64,000 nt of DNA. Source: Blumeriella jaapii (taxonomy: Eukaryota; Ascomycota; Leotiomycetes; Helotiales; Drepanopezizaceae). The notes below the pieces were generated by a model. It saw nothing but the letters and a program-made list of their open reading frames with translations, made no database searches and had not been told where the DNA came from. This document shows positions 43,056 to 58,742 of this stretch, one piece after another. Location: positions 337,812 to 401,811 of the forward strand of contig VWND01000072.1 in the NCBI GenBank assembly GCA_009599575.1. The letters run 5' to 3'. A program made the position numbers and the translations under genes. Every line of letters begins with the position of its first letter. Position 1 is the stretch's first letter.

Positions 43056-46000
43056 TCAGGGTGTCTTCCCGCGTTTCCGATCCATTTCGTTCTCGCCTGG
43101 ATCGAACATCGTACTCAAACCGGTGAAAGTCCACGAGGAGTTGGATGAGTGAATTGCTACAAGCCATGCCGCAATGAAGTTGACGAGATAGTGGAGCATG
43201 TACGCATACGTAACCCCGTAAACAGCAGCGTAAATCGCGATGGCAAAGAAGAAGATGCTAGTAAGATGGCGAAGTCGCGAGGTCACTCGCGGTACCATCT
43301 TTCCACTGGTGAGTGTCTCGACCAAAAGGATGTACGGCATGATGGAAAGCACGTTGTGGTGCGATGAGAATGGCGTGAGCCAGTGCACGGCCAGATTGTG
43401 CACCCAGACCACGAGGATGGGGAGATTGATGGGGAGAATCCAGAGCATTAGGATTAGGATCGAATGGGCGTAGTTGTGGAAGTTGAAGTTGGTGTTCGAC
43501 CGTGCTTCTCGCGCGAAGCGCATAGCGCGAGCACAGGTGGCGATCTGTACAAGACAGGCCACGAGATACGCGAACTGGTACGGGATGAATGTTGATACCA
43601 GGAGCAGGAGGATGGCGGTAGTCAAAATGCGTCGACGTGGCGTCGATGGGGCAAACGCTGGGCTCACTGCTCTTCTCTTGTCTTCGTTGCTCAACCAGGC
43701 GGGCTTCACGCTCAGGCAACCATACACAATGCTAAGACCGTGGGTGAGCAGAAGAGTCGTGTAGTTTAACGTCACACAGACTCCCACACACACCAGACCT
43801 ATGAGCGGAACCATGAACCAGAAAAACGGATCTGGCGATCCGACCAGGAGGTCATTCTTGGCGAAGTCCACTTGCGTCTCCGTAGCGTTTCCTCCCCAAC
43901 CCCAAAATCCAGAGGTGGCCTGTAGAGAAGCCGAACTACTTTGGGCAAATGACACCGACAAGCAGGTGAGCGCCAGGAGGACCAGGGGGAGCGATTGACG
44001 CAAACACAAGTCGAGACTCTCGGAAAATGACATGAAAAGTCCCGTATCGTCATAGACTCGAAATTGTTTTCTCAAGACCAATGCCACGATCAATAAGGGA
44101 AAGGCAGCAAAGACCGTCCGGTATCGCATGTAAAGCTTTCCCAGGCTGCCCGGGATATCGACCTTCAAGGCAATCTTGACGCTGGAATCGCACGTGGGGT
44201 CGGTCCAAAATTGGAGGCTCAAGCCATCGTGAGTGCTCTTTCGCGTGAGCGAGGGTGGCATGTATGGCGACACTCCATGCAAGTTGATGTCTACCTGCTT
44301 TACGTTCACGAAATATTTCGATTCGTACGGGGTGGAGATGTATTGCCGAAGTAAGGGCGTAAAAAGCTCGGCGTTCTCTCCGCACACCTGGTTCCCCATC
44401 TCGAGCTTGTACGCCAGCAAGCTCGAGTGCAGAGCGGGAATTGTGACTTCAGCTACCATCGGACGTTTGGCAGGAAGCTTGATCTTGAGTCCAAACGCCA
44501 AAAGCCGGCGTAGGCCCAGAGATCGCACTCGATGTGATTGCACGTTGTCGCTGAATTCCGCGATAACCCATCCCGGTGTGGGATCGACTGATTTGTCAAC
44601 TATCGCGACGAACTGGTGGTCCATGACATCTTCCAAGTCGTACTGCAGGTAGGAGAATGGCGTTATCTCTGCCTCTTGGTCCAGATAGAATGGTTGCTTG
44701 ATCTCCCTCGTCGACGCTGGCAACGTAATCACATCTGAAGCTGCGTTTTTGCAGGCCAGTCTCGTCGTTCCTGTGCTGTCACCCGACAAGTCCATGTTCA
44801 TCGAAAACAGCGTTGCCGACTGTCCAGGGTGAAGGGGGAAGACGCTGCAGAACAGTACTTCCAACTTCCCAGCACCGCCGGGTTTGTCGAGTTTCTGATC
44901 CGTCAGAAGCGTGAACTTGTTTCCTCCGGGCGTTCCTTGTGGTGGGATGGGCAGGAGGTGTGCCTTCGGTCTCCGGTTCTGCCCAAATTTTCTCAAGACC
45001 AATCTTTCCTCCTGTTTGGTGATTGACCCGTCCTCCAGGGTGAGCAGGGTCGTGGGATCCATGTGCGACAGTGTCTTCTCGGCGATACTCTCCATGCCAG
45101 TCAAGTACCACTTTTTGAAGATCCTCATCCGGTCGGCCCGGGGTTTCGTCTGCGCGGGTCGATTGACGTCGATGACCTCGTACAACGATCTGATGACAAC
45201 CTTTCGAAACTGGTCACACCAGAGAATCGCTTGGTGGTCCATGCTTGTCCACACGGTTGGCACAGAGGAGGTGAACACCGTGAATCCATGGGTATCGGGA
45301 ACGAGCGATTCCAAGCTGGCATAGTCCGAAGGGACCACGGAATCCAGCCCTCCGCCCGCGATAGAAATCAAGGTGACATGCCACAGCGGGTTGTTGTTGG
45401 CCCATTTCTGCGTATATGCGCCCCTCCAATACTCGTTGATGGTGTTGTAGGTTCTCACAATCTCGGCATCAAAAGAGACCGGCGGACGCGCGTGCGGCGC
45501 GGACATGGTGATGATCGTGTTGATCGAATTCGACTGATAATTGGGCATGACCAACATGGTTCGCGCGACTATCCCTCCCATGGAATGCCCCAGAATAATG
45601 ACGGATGTCGGATCCGGAAGATCAGGGTCTCTGTTGGACCGTCGTGGATCATGATAGAGGGACAAGATGTATGCGATTGCTTCGTTCAAGTACTCGGCCT
45701 GGTCCAGCATGGTCTGGCCGTGGAACGCGGTAATATCCTCGTTGAAGTCGACGGTGAAGAAATCCAAGCTTCGGGCGCCGCCCCTGATAGCCTCCTGGTC
45801 GTGCTGGAGGACATCGTGGAAATACGTAGCCCCCTCTGCCGCAATAGGTCGGACCTGCTTGTAGCTACCTGCGTTGCCCGGAATGAAGAGAACGGGGACC
45901 CCCTTGACCTGGAGCGGAATGGTCAGCATTGTGAGCGCCCCATCAACAGACGTTCCCTACCTTGGTGTCTTCATCGACCATGCCCTCCCGGTAGAGATAG

Positions 46001-46596
46001 ACCGAGTATTTGCTCGCGAAGCGCGTATGCTCCGTATCGAAGTCTGAGAGCTTCGCAAATGATGGCCTCATGTATGACATGCGACATCCTTTCGTATCCA
46101 TCTGCCGCCGAGAGAAGGAGTGTATGATCGAGGCCATCGAGACGAGGGCCAGCACCGTTGTGACGGAAACCAGAGCCGACATCGACCACGGACTTCGTAA
46201 CCTTGGGCGGTGGGCATTCTTTCGCGGCTCGGGCATCTTGTCGGACGAGATGTCCTCTTTCGAAGACCCGATCAAGACGGCGTTGGTGGTGGTGGATCGA
46301 CTGTTCTCTGCCTGTCCATCTCGCGGCCCGGATAGCTTCCAGTTCGTGCTGCTCGGCCGGGAAGCTCTGGCGGTCAAAGGGATCCTGTCGACGCTTTTCC
46401 GTCGATCGAGCTCAAGGGACGCGTGGCTTGTTTTCGTGTCGGAGCGTCGGGTCGCCGTCGAGAGAATCGCGATCTTGAGGTCTTCGACACAGGAGCGGCC
46501 CCCTGCTTCCCTGACAGGTGCGGGCTCGGCCAGGTCGGCATTCGACCGAGGGTCGCCTTCGTCCTCTGCGGCGGCAGCAGACGGTCGCCTCGGCAT
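43056..46596 (-). CDS. BST1: GPI inositol-deacylase (BST1/PGAP1)
   Basis: Exon 1 (46596-45961) and exon 2 (45908-43056), joined over a 52-nt intron, give 1,162 residues. The N-terminal 140 residues are cytosolic and Ser/Arg-rich. A signal anchor follows (MSALVSVTTVLALVSMASII), then the luminal lipase domain: KGVPVLFIPGNAGSYKQVR, HDVLQHDQEA, and the serine nucleophile in ILGHSMGGIVAR. APHARPPVSFD and the SSVPTVWTSMDHQAILWCDQ His region are also family marks. The C-terminal 400 residues hold about eight membrane segments. The enzyme removes the acyl chain from inositol of GPI anchors in the ER, allowing export of GPI proteins. Length and domain order match the family (yeast Bst1 about 1,029). 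Confidence 0.95.
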
Positions 46597-49015
46597 CTAA
46601 ATGAGTTTGATGAGCCTCCAGCTCCGTCGCGAGGAAGCAAACGCTGAAGAGGGAGGAGGAGGAAGAAGAGGAGAGGGAGGGGGGGGGGGGGAGGAGGAGC
46701 GGGTTGTGAGCGGGAGAGGGAGAAGCGGCTGGGTCAGACGGTCGGGGGCGGTCTATTGATTATTGGCGACGCGACGGGCAAAAGAGTCGGGCGGAGCGAT
46801 GAATATTAGCGCCCCCCCCCGTCTTCAACCTTATTGCTCAAGCCTCAAGAGCGCAGATATTCCAAATGATCAGAAGGAGCATCATGGTGACAACAGTAGA
46901 CACGTACAGTCTCTGGATCGTGGACTGTGGCAATGGTGACAGTTGCCGGCTTTGGACGAGCGACACAGGCGCCGACGCAGCAGACCAAGCTGTGAGAAGC
47001 ATGTTAGTATAGTTTCTCTTCAGTCAGATGCCTCCCTGGTCCATGCAGAATCTGGTTTCATGAACGAGACAATGAAGGAGCACGGGGAGCTCGAGCTTGC
47101 CTTACAGTACAGGCAAGGAGAGAGTTAAACCTTGCAGATCAAGAAGTAAGATAGCTGGTTGCAATCTACAGAATGTCTTGTCTCTCCACAACCGACGACA
47201 ACGCACGGTCAGGCGCAGGAGTGGGCAACAGCTAGGGCAAAGCACGGTGAAGAGGGCGACGGGGAAGAGAGCAAGAGAGCAAGAGAGCAAGAAAGGAAGA
47301 GAGGAAGAGAGGAAGAGAGGAAGAAGAGGAAGAGAGGAAGAGAGAAGGACAAGAAGAAGCAGAGACCTCTTACATCCCCCGATTGTTGGAACTTCTTATT
47401 TATGGCCGGAGCAAGGCTGTTCAGGGGAAGCCGAGCCCGTCCAGTCGGTTGTGATAGAGAACTGGCCTTAATCGTCGCCATGGCGCTCTGTACCGAGGAC
47501 AGTACTGTGTACTACTGTGCAGTGTAGGTATCTAGGTCTTTGAGGGATTCTTCCTCTACCACGCCACTATCGCAAGAGGCAGTTCGCTGCACGCACGCAT
47601 AGAGGCAGAGCATGATTGTTCATGCCGGGCGAACGGCGTCACCGAATCGGATGTCACGACACCGACCCAGAGATGGTTCCGGAGGTCCGATATCTCGTTT
47701 TTCGCGGACGCCCGACGCCGTCTCACACACTCTGTTTTCTAGTCGCGAACAGCGGATGTTTTGTTGTCGTGGTCTCGGTTAGCATGTAGTTACCGAGCGA
47801 GCTCCGAGTAATATCAGGTTTCCACGACGTGCACAGTACAGCCAGCCAGCCAACCATAGGACGAGAAGCGCTTGCGCCTTCGAGATCCGAGATACGAAGA
47901 CATTAGATTGTGCATGTACGTACGTACAGTACTCGACATCCTCAAGCCACAAGCTGCAAGGCCCTTGTCTGTGCTGTAGCGTGATCGGGGCGGAGAGAGA
48001 GAGGAAAAGAAGAGAGAGAGAGAGAGAGAGAGGAAAAGAAAAATAAAGAGAAGGAGAAAGAGAGAGAGAGAGAGAGAGAACGAGAAAGAGAAAGAGAAAG
48101 AGAAAGAGAAAGAAAAAGAAAAAGAGAGCAACGCCATCGAATGCCCGTCTTCCCATCTTCCCACCTTCCATCGCATCGGTCATGGTAATCCTGTCTGTAC
48201 GTACAGAAAATACTCATGGGGAGCCGAGTCCATGTCGCTGCTTGCGAGATGGCTGGGCGAGGACCCTTAATCTAACAGTCTTTCACGAGCCAGCAAGGGA
48301 GGAGGTTGAGATGCCGACGGTATATCTCTCCACGGCCTGGGGCATTCGTCATTCCCCACAACTTACACTCCGTTGCTCTCGCGATGCCTCCTACAGGACA
48401 GACATGCGGTTCATTCCTTACCGCTGCTGGTTGTGTTTCAGGCATTGTTTTCTTACGGCCAAGTCGGATAAGCGAGTGTCGACGCCACACGGGGCAGCTG
48501 CTGCGACGCAGCCAAAGCTTGTTCTCTCGCTTGTGGCGCATCGGTACAAACAAAGCCCAAAGCGCAGAGCGCAAAGCGCAAAGCGCAAACAAAGTCTTGT
48601 TGTCAGCCTCTTGCTGTCAGTATGTGCAGTACTGTTCAGTACAGTACTACAGTACTCGACTCCGCACTCCGAGCAGCAGTGTCCAAGGTTGCGAATACAT
48701 ATCGCTTGCTGTCGTTCTGCTATGCTTTGCTTCTCGGCACATCCTACAGTACTAGACTGTACTGTACTGTACACTACACACATACCTCACCTCACAAGTT
48801 TCTCATCCCCAACTGTCTGCTCCTCTGCATGGTGAAATCCCCAACCCCGCATTCAACACGTGTTGGAATTACCCCTCCTTTCTTCTCTTCCAAGATCGTT
48901 TGAAGCCTCTCTTCTTCGACTGTTCTTGTCCATGTCTTGAAACCGCAGCCAGCGTCGTTACTACGCAAGACCTCGATCCTGCTCGTCAAGCTTTATCAAA
49001 GCCCACATTTCCACC
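46597..49015. other. Intergenic region BST1 / SDR, low complexity
   Basis: 2.4 kb without a credible gene. It includes poly-G (46680-46692), poly-C (46813-46821), GAGAGGAA purine tracts (about 47265-47370 and 47990-48130), and repeats of CAAAGCGCAGAG (about 48556-48590). GTACTGTAC palindromic runs lie near 48625-48655 and 48755-48775. Promoters of BST1 (left end) and SDR (right end) lie here. Confidence 0.5.
47990..48130. repeat. Purine-rich GAGA/AAAGAG tract
   Basis: 140 bp almost entirely A and G on the plus strand, with GA dinucleotide and GAAAGA hexamer runs. Confidence 0.9.
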
Positions 49016-50333
49016 ATGTCAGCAGAGCCGACGATTCTCGGCAGCCGCCTCCAAGGAAAGGTGGCGATTGTGACCGGAGGCGGCTCCGGATTTGGAGAAG
49101 CCATCTCCAAGAGGTTCGCGGAAGAAGGATGCAAGGTCATCGTGGCAGATATGGAGTGAGCTCTTCCCTCTTGTCGTCTCACCACATTGAAAGATGGACT
49201 TCTCCCACCTCGAGCCACCTAGAGCTACAGTCCTGTACTGTGCTGTACCTAGATGCGAGTCCCGACGGCACATGTGATCTGACATCGCCCCAGCCCCGTC
49301 GGAGGAGAGCGAGTCGCGAATTTCCAGCCTCGCAGCATGTTCTTCGTCAACACCAACGTAGCCCAGGAGGCCGACTGGGAGAACCTGCTCGAGACCACGC
49401 TCGCGAAATACGGTCGAGTGGATATCTTGGTCAACAACGCGGGCACGAGTTACAGGAACAAGGCAGGTCTTCGTCTCGTCTCGTCTCGCAAACTTGGTAT
49501 GGGATCTGCATCGACGAGGCTGGCTGACTTGCGGGGAAAAAGCCAACGGCCGAAGTCACCGAAGACGAGTTCGACAAGGTCTTCGCGGTGAATGTCAAGA
49601 GCATCTTCCATTCCGCCCGACACTTCGTGCCCAACCTCATCAACCAAGGCGAGGGCGGTTCCATCATCAACATTGCTTCCATTGGCGCTACCAGACCTCG
49701 ACCGGGACTCGTGTGGTAGTATGTCGTCTCCGAGTTTTGATGTCGCTTTCAAAGAGTGCAAAGAGTCGTGAATTCTCCACGCGGGTTGTGGCCTTGAGCT
49801 CTCTGCCCACCTCTCGCGGTTTGATGCGTGTCGATGCTGCGTGGAATGGCAACACTAGCTGACTTCGTCTCCCAGCAACGCGAGCAAAGCCGCCGTCACA
49901 AACGTAACAACTCTCTCTCTCAGCACCTTTCAAGTCAAGCCCGAGCCCTAACCACATCCAGGCCACCAAAGGTCTCGCATCCGAGTACGGCGAGAAGCAG
50001 ATCCGCATCAACGCCATCTGTCCCCTCCTGAGCGCCACCGGCCTGTGAGTCGGCCTCTTCCTCTTCATCTTCTCCTCCTTCTTCCACCCGGGCCTTTCCC
50101 GTTCGTTCCCATTCAGCAAGCACACCGCTCACCGCCACACCTGTCCCAGCTTCGAGACCTTCGTCGGCGTGCCTCCCACCGAGGAGAACTTCAAGAAGTT
50201 CGTGGCGCAGGTGCCCCTCGGCCGCCTGACGCACGTCACGGACGTCGCGAACTACTGCCTCTTCCTCGCGAGCGACGAGTCCAGGTTCGTGACTGGAACC
50301 TGCTTGGAGATCGATGGCGGGAAGGGCATCTGA
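49016..50333 (+). CDS. Short-chain dehydrogenase/reductase (SDR)
   Basis: Six exons: 49016-49155, 49294-49462, 49543-49718, 49876-49903 (only 28 nt), 49962-50044, 50150-50333; total 259 residues, the classic SDR size. The start is [20 protein letters not shown]. The cofactor motif [12 protein letters not shown] at about residue 97, catalytic Ser in INIASIGA and the Tyr-Lys pair in WYNASKAAV are all present. The C-terminal substrate loop and GTCLEIDGG close the fold. Intron 2 has a GC donor (AAG/GCAGGT), the only choice that keeps [10 protein letters not shown] joined to [18 protein letters not shown]. It resembles 3-oxoacyl-ACP-reductase-like or glucose-dehydrogenase-like fungal SDRs; the substrate cannot be told. 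No partner genes of a metabolic cluster are nearby. Confidence 0.92.
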
Positions 50334-50707
50334 GCAGAGTTGCCGTCGGGATGCGGCCTGCGGCATTGGCGGGTTGTTGTAGTCTAGACCCGGCAGGGAA
50401 TGGGAAGTGCTCGCCATGATACTCTTCTGGGAGTTTCCCAAAGCAAAACTTGGGCAGGTTTTTTGCGCACATCTAAGTCGATTCATCATGCAAATCTTTT
50501 ACTATGTACTTTTAGTATACATGACCATATTGCTGTAAGTGGAAGTCTTTACTTAACGTTCCTATTTTTTATTTTTATTTTATTTTTCGTTTATACGCGT
50601 TCCGTCCTCCCTTTACATATCTCAAGAGAGCATTCTTCCACCTTCCAACCCTCGCTAAACCAAGTCTGAAAGATTCTTCCTCTTTTTATTCTTTCTCTTT
50701 CTCAACC

Positions 50708-50753
<46 letters not shown>

Positions 50754-51173
50754 CATAACTACATGTATAACCAGCGCCAACCCCTCCAAACAACCATCTA
50801 CAATACTCCAAACCCACCCAAAAAGCCCCCACCAATCCCAACTCCCAAATGCCAAGTACCTACCTACCTACCTACCTACCTACCACCCATCTCAAAACCC
50901 AGATAGATAAACAGCCGCCCGCGCCAACCAACCAACTCCATCCATCCATGCCCAAAGGGAAAAAAAAAAGCGCAGTCCGCCAAAACGCGACCACAGATGA
51001 GAGCATGCTAATCAAACAATTAAGCATCTAGGCTGTTCCCAGCAAAACCAAACACGTAAAAAACCCCCCCCCCCAGGCTCGAGACAAAACGCTGACCACG
51101 ACACATGTTACTGTACCTACCTACCGAGTCGGGACGCAGTCCGCTGGCAAGACTGTTGGCACTTTGATTCTGT

Positions 51174-51209
<36 letters not shown>

Positions 51210-51812
51210 TCCGGGAGGAGGAGGAAATCACGATCGCGGATCTCTCTGGCTGTGCGGAAACTGAGGGAGAGCAGGAGAGGGGAAGAAGGGGGAGGGGGGG
51301 GGGTGTCTGTTGATTGTTGATAATCCGGTTGCGTCCAGAGAGAGACAAGAAAGACAAGACATGTTGTGTAGTATAGTACGATACCTTCAGCGTCGAGATG
51401 CGCGATTGTCCACATCGAAAAGACAGCTAGCTACTGTATAGCGAGGTAGCTAGCGGGGAAAGTAGTACACAAGCATAGGTAGCCGAGACGAGAGACGCAA
51501 CACCCAACTGACTCTTTCTCTCTACAGTGTCAGCAGACAGAAGAAGTTCGGCAAGCAATGCCTGTGCGGCTGCTTTCACGAAGGCTAAGAAGCACCCCCC
51601 AGCTTGAAGACTTGATACTGCTCGCTTGTGTGGAAGTCAAGGATAACGGATGCCAAGAAAAAGGCATCTCAGAGCCTTGTTCGATGAGGCTTGCGGTGGT
51701 GGGTATGTAGTACTGTAGATTCTCGAAGCGGGTTGCATACACAGCCCTTGGCCAGAACCGCACGCCAGCCGAAAACGCCATCGCCAATGGTGCCGAACAC
51801 GCGCAACGCATC
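50334..51812. other. Intergenic region SDR / KRR1, low complexity
   Basis: No gene seen. Contains a 42-base poly-C, CCTA repeats (about 50857-50884), a CAGG run (about 51176-51208) and C- and G-runs near 51064 and 51291. Confidence 0.5.
50709..50750. repeat. Poly-C tract, 42 bases
   Basis: An uninterrupted C homopolymer, the longest in the window; its true length is likely uncertain. Confidence 0.9.
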
Positions 51813-54733
<2,921 letters not shown>

Positions 54734-56822
54734 ATGCCGCTGATTGATCCCATTTCGCGGCCGTCGTCGACGTCGACGCAGAACTCGTCCCTCCACCACA
54801 GCGCTTCGCTGCCGCAGCTGCCCGGCCTCTCGGCTCTGGCGTCCCTGACGCCTTCGTCGAATAATTCTTCACAGTTGAGGTACGTTTGGAGGGGGTGATG
54901 GAGAGGAGCGTGTCATGGCGCTGGGGGGGGAGGGGGGTTTGCGAGGCACACGCAGCTTTCATGTGGGGTCTTCAGCCACAGGCCTGCTCTGTCGTGTCCC
55001 AGCGTCTTTGTGGAACATGGCAGAGCTTTGATTCAGCAGAAGACGAGAGGGCGGCGATGAGCGTGAGCGCGGCTGGGTCTGTGGATTGCGCGTGGCCTCC
55101 ATTGGCCTCGCAAGAGCTCGGTCTCGCTGCCTCGCTGCCTCGCTGCCTCGCTGCCTCGCTGCCTCGCTGCCTCGCTGCCTCGCTGCCTCGCTGCCTCGCT
55201 GCCTCGCTGCCTCGCTGCCTCTCGGTCTCTCGGTCTCTCGGTCTCCCCGTCTCCCTGTCTCTCGCCCTCCCTCCCTTGAAAGTCCGAGGAAGCTCGGGTG
55301 GTACACGCATTCTTTGCTTCTTGTGCATTGGAAGGCATGCTGCAGATGACGGCTAACATGGCATCTCAGGGCGTTCAATGTCGGACCAACATCGACGAGC
55401 TATTCCAGTCCATCGGCAACCTCGGGGGGTGGGCCCAGCAATACACCGGTATGATGATTCGATTTGGTTTTGGTTTTGGTTTTGGTTTTGGTTTTGGTTC
55501 TTTCTTTGCGCCTGGGCATTCTCTGCTGCTTTGATTCTTGCTCTCTTTCTTTCTTTCTTTTTGTGTTTGGTTTGGTTTTTTTCTTCCTTTCTTGTCTCCA
55601 TCAAGGCATCTCCGTCGTCGAGTCGTATTGTTTTGTTGCCCCTATCTCCGTCTCGGAAAAGCGCGGTGCGGAAAAGCGGGGCCACTCAACTCCATTTTTC
55701 CCGCTGCCATCTTATCGACTATCGACAATCTCCTCCCACGATAACAAACAATCCGACTTCCCTTCTCCTCCATCTTCACACCCCCCCCCCAAACACAACA
55801 CAACACAACATCACACAACACAACTCCACTTACACATCGCACCCAACCTCAACCCCTACCTCATCCCCCCCCCCCCCCCCCCCCCCAGAATGGCTTCCAC
55901 CATCATGACTAACGACAACACCCAGCCCATCTGCGGAAACTGCGCAACCTCCACAACTCCTCTCTGGCGCCGCGACGAGGTCGGCTCAGTGCTCTGCAAT
56001 GCCTGTGGCCTGTTCTTGAAGCTCCACGGTCGGCCTCGGCCGATAAGCCTCAAGACGGACGTGATCAAGAGTCGCAACCGCGTCAAGAGCTCCGGTGCGA
56101 CACAAGGCGCGAAGAAGAAGGTATGTGGCCGGCTCCTGGCCCGATGAATTCCCCTTCGACCTCGGACTAAGACGGTGTCGCAGGCCCCCTTTGATACCAA
56201 TGGCCTCGATCAATCGCGGTCGCAAGCAGGCACACCCCCTCCCGGCTCGATGGGTCATCGTCGCACCTCCCAGAAGTCTGCCAACGGGTACTCGGATGGG
56301 TCGAACTCTCCAATCTCCCGAACTGGCACACCCTCGATGTACGGCAGCCATCTGCCCCCCTTCAACGGCCACCCCCTCGACGACCACTACAACCATCACT
56401 CCCCTTCCCTCCCCCCAATGCACATTCGCCAACCCTCGCCGGGCCGCTCCACCTCGCCGTTACCTGGCCATGGCCTCGAAGTTCCTCAGACGTACGAGCA
56501 GCTGATCGCGTCCAACTCCTCGCTCAAGACCCGCGTCAGCGAACTCGAAGTCATCAACGAGCTCTTCCGGGGGCGCGTGGCGCAACTCGAGCAGGACGAG
56601 ACCAACGCAAGACGAGGGGAGGAGATGCGCCACAAGTCAGAGCAGGACCTCATGAGACGCCTGGAGGAGTCGCAGCGGAGGGAGAATCAGTTGAAGCACC
56701 GTCTTGACGACGTTGAGGCTCAACTCGGCGAGCTTCGCGACGGAGCCCCGCCCGCAAAGAGGATGCGCGTGTCGGACATGGTGGGAGACAACGAGTCCTC
56801 GACACCGCAATCGCTCACGTAA
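54734..56822 (+). CDS. areB: AreB/ASD4-like GATA zinc-finger factor with C-terminal coiled coil
   Basis: Exons 54734-54879, 55370-55448, then a GATA exon ending 56120, and 56184-56822. The finger is [20 protein letters not shown] followed by [17 protein letters not shown] (class with 17-residue loop) and the basic tail [15 protein letters not shown]. The last exon holds a coiled coil of about 85 residues ([20 protein letters not shown] ... [15 protein letters not shown]). This pairing is that of AreB/ASD4/NreB repressors of nitrogen-regulated genes. A short product of 289 residues can start at ATG 55890, just after a poly-C acceptor tract. The upstream exons are in frame only if splicing uses CAG at 55925. 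The S/T/P-rich open frame continues upstream of ATG 54734 to about 54275 without another ATG. Introns are 490, about 476 and 63 nt. Confidence 0.85.
55122..55220. repeat. CTGCCTCG octamer repeat in GATA-gene intron 1
   Basis: About twelve perfect tandem copies of CTGCCTCG, followed by TCTCGGTC repeats to about 55250, wholly inside the 490-nt intron. Confidence 0.95.
55465..55500. repeat. GGTTTT hexamer repeat in GATA-gene intron 2
   Basis: Six tandem copies of GGTTTT/TGGTTT directly after the splice donor at 55449. Confidence 0.95.
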
Positions 56823-58711
56823 CCTCGTCCACGCTCTTGAAGCCACGTCGGACAAATTGGGACTCTGTTTTCCTGAGATTGCGGCTCCTCTCTTGCTTCC
56901 GCGCCCATGATACCACCACCAACCACGATGATTTTCCTTCTTCTCGTCTGTCTGTTGGACCTCTCTCTGCCTGTTTCCATGGGAAGAACCGAGATCTAGA
57001 CTAGGATGTTTCTTCCACAGAAGTCAGTCAGCATTGTACCACCACCCACCAACCACTACCAATACCACGCACGTCCGAAGCACAAAGTCCATGTTCTTAT
57101 TCTCCTCGTTTTTCACCACCACCACCACAGAAAAAAAAAGCACAGTCACCCCGGCAATGTCACACAATCATGCCGGTCTAATTACGAACACGTCCCGAGT
57201 CCAGGAAGGCTCGGGAGGAAGGGAGGGAGGGAGGAGGTTTGAAGGGAAAGGGCTAAGAAGGCAGGGCATAATATGGGAACAAAACACGATATTTTTGGGC
57301 TAGCATGCATGTATGCGGGGCAGTTTACAGGCACCTAGGTATGAAGGAAAGGAAAGGCATGGATGAATTGAATTGATTGGAATAAGACCAGACCAGACCA
57401 GAAGTGAGGAGGAGGAGGAGGAGGAGGAGGAGGAGGAAGACGAAGAAGAGGAAGAAGCAAAAAAAAGGGACGGACGAAGCTCCAATTTTTTTTCCTTTCT
57501 CCGCTTCTCGTGCCCGCCGCGCCCGTGGTGCCCGTCATATAAAACAATCAAGATGATTACAACATCAATCACACGGAACCAAACCCTCCCTACCTACCTG
57601 CCCAACCCATGCTTGATCGTGATGATGATGATGATGATGATATCGTCTCACGTCCATACCTTAGGTAGGGACACAACCATAACCACACCTCAAGCCAAGC
57701 CAAGTCAAGCCTCCCTCGAGGTATTGCAAACGCGCCAAGTTGGGAGGGAGGGAGAACCTTTGCACACTACTGTGAAGGCGTTCGTTGAACCTTTGCACAC
57801 TAGCAACCCGCGAGAAAGGCGTTCGTCGTACAGTACAGTATAGTACAGTACAGTATACAGCAAGAGAAGAAGCGGTTAGCCAAAGGGCACCCCGCTCTTA
57901 CGCTTGTGCGTGTGCTTGTGCGTGTGCTTGTGATTGTTCGTGAAGAGGCAGAGAAAAGAGGCGATCGGGCCTTTCGACTGTGTTTACTGTACGGTGTTGT
58001 GCTGTGTTTACTGTACTGTGTTTACTGTACTGTGTTTACTGTACTGTACTGTGTTGTACTGTGTGGTAGTGTGTAGTAGCTACCAAAGTCTCTCTCCCCA
58101 CCACCTAAACCGTGCTCTGATATCTTTGGATAGATGGATGGATGGGGTTTTTGGGCTGTGGGGAGTTTTGTGTGGGAGGGGGTGGGGGAGGGGGTGAGTC
58201 GTGTTGTGTGTTGTGTTGTGTTGTGTTGTGTTGTGTTGTGTTGTGTTGTGTTGTAGGTAGGGAGGTAGGGAGGGAGGTAGGTAGGAGGTAGGTAGGTAGG
58301 TAGGGAAGGAGGGAGGTAGGTACTTCGTGTGAAGCAGAGGAGGTATCTTTTTGGGTGGAGTCTGGGCTGGGCTGGGCTGGTTTGCTTGCTTACTATCTAA
58401 GATAGGGTAGGGTAGGATTGGGTAGGGTAGGATAGGATTGGGTAGGGTAGGATAGGATTGGATAGGATTGGATTGGGAAGGGTCGAGCATTTTCTGTATG
58501 GGTGATTTCAATGGCAGCAGCTGTATTGAGAAAAGAGATTTTCGAGGCGGATTCGCTGGGGTTTTCCAAATCATAAAATAAATAGATACATAAAATTATC
58601 TTTCAAGCTTAAAGCTGGTGGGCTAGATATGCATATGTGTACATACATACATACATACATACACACATACATACACACATACATACATACATACATACAT
58701 ACATACATACA

Positions 58712-58742
<31 letters not shown>

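Noticed and set aside
45063..46127. Plus-strand 354-codon frame opposite BST1
   Set aside because: It runs through the BST1 exon and its intron; the composition mirrors the real gene.
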